Shown here: positions 60,818-64,000 of the stretch, one piece after another
How the letters are laid out: every line of letters begins with the position of its first letter
How positions within the stretch are numbered: position 1 is the stretch's first letter
Assembly (NCBI RefSeq): GCF_900106535.1
Contig: NZ_FNOH01000016.1
Location: 151,187-215,186, forward strand
Direction: 5' to 3'
Source: Myxococcus xanthus
Lineage (GTDB): Bacteria; Myxococcota; Myxococcia; Myxococcales; Myxococcaceae
Length of the DNA stretch: 64,000 nt
Notes under the pieces: generated by a model
What the model saw: the letters and a program-made list of their open reading frames with translations, nothing else
Database searches by the model: none
Told to the model about the DNA's origin: nothing
Program-made: the position numbers and the translations under genes

Positions 60818-61732
60818 TTAAGGGAAGGTGACGTTGCCCAGGGTGACGGTGCGGGGGCCATTCGCCTCCCACAGCTTCAGGGTGAAGGGGCCTCGGATCG
60901 AAGCGGGAGTACCTTGCGCTTCAACAACCACCTGCCGGAGCACCCCGGGGGCGGCGGGTTCGGCCTGCCACACTTGCAGCACCGTCAACTCTTCGCCTGA
61001 CTTGCCTCTCAGCGACGCCCCGCTTGCCGTCCACGGCTGCGCCCCCGGCGGAGCCTCCAACCAAACCTCAAGCGCAACTCGCTCGAGGGAGCGATAACTG
61101 TAGGCGTTGCGCAATGCCAATGCGCTAGTGGGCGTGCGAACAACAGAACTGCTCAGGTCGCGTGCCTCCACGCCCTGCCGCGCCATCACCTGTGTGGAGA
61201 TGAGGCCTGTCAGCCCTCCTGGAGCACCTCGTTCAGCTCGGAGTCGATTGAGTTCATCGCGCAGTCGCTCCGCCTCGGCCCGCGCTTCCCGCGCCTCCTG
61301 CTGGTACGACTCTACCGTCCGCCGCCTGCGAGACACTTCCACGACAGGCTCAGCCTTCGCAGGATGCACATTCAACAAGAAGGTGGCGCTTGCCGGGACT
61401 GCGCCATCCTGGAAGTGCACCGTAAGCCGGAGTCGCTCGTTGGGAGAAAGACGATCCGACGGCACGAGCCTCAGCGTGGCGGTGCCAATGTCCACAAGCG
61501 AAAACCGCTCACGCCCTTCCAGATCAATGCGCTCGCGCCTCAGCTCCGAATCAAAGTAGAGGCCGGTTGAAAGCCCAGGACTCACCTCGACTTCGACCGC
61601 TGTTCGAGAGTCCTCTGGCACCAACTCGACACGACGAATCACGCTATTCGCTGCGGAGTTCGCCGATTGGGCATGAGCCACCCCACCCAGAATAAGAAGA
61701 CACGAGCAGAACCCCGCAAACGTAGAAGACAC
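60818..61732 (-). CDS. DUF2381 family secreted protein
   Basis: 304 residues from GTG 61732 (GGAGC 13 bases upstream; a TTG at 61774 is the longer alternative). Signal peptide VSSTFAGFCSCLLILGGVAHA. The mature protein has a β-rich N-terminal part (IGTATLRLVPSDRLSPNERL), a central coiled coil (ESYQQEAREARAEAERLRDE) and a β-rich C-terminal domain (GPRTVTLGNVTF). This is the DUF2381 paralogous family that is greatly expanded in Myxococcus. Its function is not known to me; members often sit beside a Ser/Thr kinase, as here, 71 bp downstream of the kinase stop on the same strand. Confidence 0.85.
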   Translation of the reverse strand: MSSTFAGFCSCLLILGGVAHAQSANSAANSVIRRVELVPEDSRTAVEVEVSPGLSTGLYFDSELRRERIDLEGRERFSLVDIGTATLRLVPSDRLSPNERLRLTVHFQDGAVPASATFLLNVHPAKAEPVVEVSRRRRTVESYQQEAREARAEAERLRDELNRLRAERGAPGGLTGLISTQVMARQGVEARDLSSSVVRTPTSALALRNAYSYRSLERVALEVWLEAPPGAQPWTASGASLRGKSGEELTVLQVWQAEPAAPGVLRQVVVEAQGTPASIRGPFTLKLWEANGPRTVTLGNVTFP

Positions 61733-61803
61733 GCAGTTGATGCTCCGTAGCGTGACCAGCCCCAATGCTGGCAACAGCAGTTCATGAAGTGAGAGTCAGC
61801 GCC

Positions 61804-63792
61804 TCATTCGAACTCGCGCACCGCCCTTACTTCAAGGTCAGACCAGACGCGGATCTTGCTGGAGTCGTTACCACCACTTTCCAGTTCTAGGCCACGCGCA
61901 CCACCTGTCGACAGTACCTCCAAGCACACGGGAAAGGTCCCTTCGCGAGTTCGTGCTCGCGTCAGCCGACCGTAGACGCGGTCGCCCAGGATGAGGCGCC
62001 CGGTGAATACCGTTCCATCACCAAGCTTCCCCCACTTCCCATACATGCGGATCTGCGTTGGCCCCTCTCGCACGGAGATGACCCTTGACTCCCCTTTGAT
62101 AGGGAATCCACCAGGATGGGAATACCCGACCTTGACTCCCAACTTCGCCATGGTCTCGACAGCTCCTTCTGGGCAGTCCTCGGGCTCGGGTGGCGGACGT
62201 ACCTGGGCGCCGGTGCACGCGAACGTGGCGCAGAGGGCCGTCGTCGCCAGGGCACTGCTGACGCTCCTCGTGGCCTTCTTGGCAGGCACTGGCGGGGAGG
62301 TCGGGGAGTCACTCTTCGTCGTCGTCACGGTGGCAGTCACCTCGGGAAGCGTCGCAGGGGGCGCGACGGCCGCAGGTGTTGCCTCCGGCCCGGTGGGAGC
62401 TGCGGCCGGGGCAGCTTGAGGTTTTTCTATATATGGCGCTACTTCTTGGCCGGTGACAGCCTGCGGCTGCGGTGAGTCCGTCCGCAGTGAGAAGTACGCC
62501 CCCGACGCGAGGGTCATGGCCAGCAGCCCCGCTCCCAGCACACGCCCCAGCCGGAGTCGCGCGAGAACCGAGGGCCGCCCTGCCTCGACGACGGGGGCCA
62601 CGAGCGCCGCTTCCAGCGCGCCGTCCGCCTCCATGGCGGATTCCGCCCCCACCCCGGCCTCGAGCGCCAAGCCCGGCAGCTGCGCCTCCACGGGCCGCGT
62701 GGCCGCAGGCACCAGCGGGGCCTCGGGCGGCAATGCCGCGGGCCTACCTTCGCCTGGGACTTCCGGCAGCTCCGGCCCCGGCGCCTTGCCACGGCGCATC
62801 TGGCGCAGGGGCCGTTTCGCCCACCGCGCCAGCTTGTCCACCTTGCCCTCGTTCTCGGTGGTGGCCGAGTTCGGGCCATAGGCGTCAAACAAGGGCGTGT
62901 CCCACGCCTCCCCTTCCGCCCCGGACAGGAGCGCCTCCAGGGCAGCACAGACAGTGCTCGCGTCGGGACGCGCAGCAGGGTCCTTCTCCAGCAGCCGCAT
63001 GCACAACATGCCCAGCCGCTCCGGGACGAAGCGGTTGACGTGGTGAGGGGGCACAGGCGTCCTGCCAATGACAGCCTGGACGTACTCCGCTTCCGACCCC
63101 GAGTCGAAGGGCAGCCTCGCAGTGAGGAGGCGGTAGAGGACGGTGCCCAGGGCCCACATGTCGTCCGAGGGGGCGGACACGTAGCGGGCGCCCACCTTCT
63201 TGCCGAAGTACTTCTTCTGCAGGAAGAGCCAAGCCTCGGGGGGCCGGTACTCCATCGTCCCCGGCGGCAGCATGGACTGGGTGATGCCGGAGGGGGCTCC
63301 CGCGTAGTCCCCGATGCCGTAGTCCACCAGCACCGCCAGGCCGTCCGCATCGCGCACCATGACGTTGGCGTCCTTCACGTCCCGGTGCACCACTCCCGCC
63401 TCGTGCGAGGCCTCCAGCGCCCGCGCCATGTCGAGCGTCACCTTCGCGATTCGCCGGGCCGAGGGGTTCTCCTCCTTCACCCACGCGCTCAGCTTCCGCC
63501 CCTCCACGTACTCCATGAAGATGAGGGCAAAGTCGCGCTGCTCGGCCTGCCAGTAGGTGAAGCCGCGAATGCCCACGACGTTCGGGTGCGTCAAGCGCAA
63601 GAGGATGGAGATTTCCTTCTCCACCCGCCCCTCCACGCGTTGCCGCTCCACGAGCTTCAGCGCACAGGGCTGCCCGCCGTTCGTCGCGAGGTACACGGTG
63701 CCGAAGCCACCTCGGTCCAGTTGCCTCACCACCGTGTAGCCCATGACCGAGTCCCCCGGGGACAGGACGGCCGGGGGGCCGTTGTCCCTCAT
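61804..63792 (-). CDS. Ser/Thr protein kinase with membrane helix and unknown C-terminal domain
   Basis: 662 residues from ATG 63792 with AGGAGGAAG upstream. Kinase domain about 18-290: LDRGGFGTVYLA glycine loop, Lys in CALKLVE, VHRDVKDANVM loop. The metal-binding DFG is DYG (VDYGIGDY), a variant tolerated in some active kinases. A linker rich in Pro/Ala/Glu, a helix near 420-440 (RVLGAGLLAMTLASGAYFSL), and a secreted C-terminal domain of about 130 residues follow. That domain is β-rich (PTQIRMYGKWGKLGDGTVFT, GRLILGDRVYGRLTRARTRE) and preceded by a second hydrophobic stretch. The tail may sense an envelope ligand. Probable two-gene operon with DUF2381. Confidence 0.9.
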   Translation of the reverse strand: MRDNGPPAVLSPGDSVMGYTVVRQLDRGGFGTVYLATNGGQPCALKLVERQRVEGRVEKEISILLRLTHPNVVGIRGFTYWQAEQRDFALIFMEYVEGRKLSAWVKEENPSARRIAKVTLDMARALEASHEAGVVHRDVKDANVMVRDADGLAVLVDYGIGDYAGAPSGITQSMLPPGTMEYRPPEAWLFLQKKYFGKKVGARYVSAPSDDMWALGTVLYRLLTARLPFDSGSEAEYVQAVIGRTPVPPHHVNRFVPERLGMLCMRLLEKDPAARPDASTVCAALEALLSGAEGEAWDTPLFDAYGPNSATTENEGKVDKLARWAKRPLRQMRRGKAPGPELPEVPGEGRPAALPPEAPLVPAATRPVEAQLPGLALEAGVGAESAMEADGALEAALVAPVVEAGRPSVLARLRLGRVLGAGLLAMTLASGAYFSLRTDSPQPQAVTGQEVAPYIEKPQAAPAAAPTGPEATPAAVAPPATLPEVTATVTTTKSDSPTSPPVPAKKATRSVSSALATTALCATFACTGAQVRPPPEPEDCPEGAVETMAKLGVKVGYSHPGGFPIKGESRVISVREGPTQIRMYGKWGKLGDGTVFTGRLILGDRVYGRLTRARTREGTFPVCLEVLSTGGARGLELESGGNDSSKIRVWSDLEVRAVREFE

Positions 63793-64000
63793 GGCGACTT
63801 CCTCCTGGAGACTCTGTAGGACAGCAGGACTGCGGCCACGCGCATGCGACGCCCTCCCCGGCGCCGGCCCACGTTACCAGAAGCCCGGGGAAATCGCGCG
63901 AAGTCTCCCCCACCTCCAACCACAGCCCCGAAAGGTTCCGACTCAGCTGTCAAGGTGATATCAACTAGACTATCAGGTACAGTTTCATTGATATGCACAT
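63793..64000. other. Region upstream of the kinase, right window edge
   Basis: No gene seen. AT-rich sequence at 63957-63995 contains a TGATATCA palindrome and an ATATCAA/TTGATAT inverted pair, possibly the promoter/operator of a divergent gene outside the window or of the kinase itself. Confidence 0.3.

Overview
The window is about 64 kb of high-GC DNA (visibly near 70% in the core, lower in parts of the 48-57 kb stretch). It comes from a myxobacterium of the Myxococcus/Corallococcus group. The clearest markers are the gliding-motility switch pair mglB-mglA (23542-24620), followed by ten genes ending in the β-barrel porin/OPX pair wzpB-wzaB (24742-37473). As far as I recall, this matches the M. 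xanthus order around mglA. Other markers are several eukaryotic-type Ser/Thr kinases, a DUF2381 protein, AgmX/PglI-type domains, and a SitB-SitA-SitI outer-membrane-exchange toxin operon.

Core region, 1-43.9 kb. Positions 1-4845 (minus strand) carry envelope and carbohydrate genes: an SDR epimerase cut by the window edge, a PlsC-like acyltransferase, a polysaccharide deacetylase, a GT2 glycosyltransferase and an FAD amine-oxidase/UDP-galactopyranose-mutase-like protein. Then comes a 1628-residue protein with zinc-ribbon, Pro/Ala repeats, GYF, one membrane helix and TPRs (5052-9938). Positions 10085-17751 form an information-processing cluster: serS, tRNA-Ser(UGA), tRNA-Ser(GCU), tRNA-Arg(ACG), tadA, tRNA-Ser(CGA), tRNA-Ser(GGA), the 4.5S SRP RNA, a GT22 mannosyltransferase on the other strand, dnaX, ybaB and recR. 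In dnaX the ATPase part and the tau-like C-terminal part lie in different frames. Positions 17788-23215 (minus) hold a three-gene operon: a surface protein with carboxypeptidase-regulatory repeats, a FecR-domain lipoprotein and a Ser/Thr kinase with an AgmX-like tail. Next come mglBA and a module whose D-E-F-G order resembles the Glt (gliding) and Nfs (spore coat) machines, then wzpB-wzaB. Positions 37482-43820 (minus) hold an inositol-phosphatase family gene, a TlpA-like lipoprotein, mpl, a serine hydrolase, an LD-carboxypeptidase and an rsmB-like rRNA methyltransferase.

Accessory region, about 44-61 kb, begins right after tRNA-Asn and its terminator. It holds a large STAND-type NTPase with a nuclease-like N-terminus, a complete ABC-three-component (ABC-3C) conflict system (Mrr-like nuclease effector, small middle component, DUF2326 ATPase), an orphan membrane protein, broken IS5-type transposases, a protein with a HEPN RNase motif, and a sitBAI toxin/immunity operon. 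Three decayed copies of the tail of one unidentified gene lie between these modules, all in the same orientation, and bracket the cargo. This suggests a defence and kin-discrimination island assembled by recombination between repeated gene tails. The window ends with a kinase and a DUF2381 gene, a pairing common in myxobacteria.

The most interesting items are the repeat-bracketed defence island (STAND nuclease, ABC-3C, HEPN, Sit toxin), the frame switch in dnaX, the third Glt/Nfs-like module attached to mglBA, and the grouping of serS with a full tRNA-Ser set and of tadA with its own substrate tRNA. All assignments are from reading the sequence; no database search was run.
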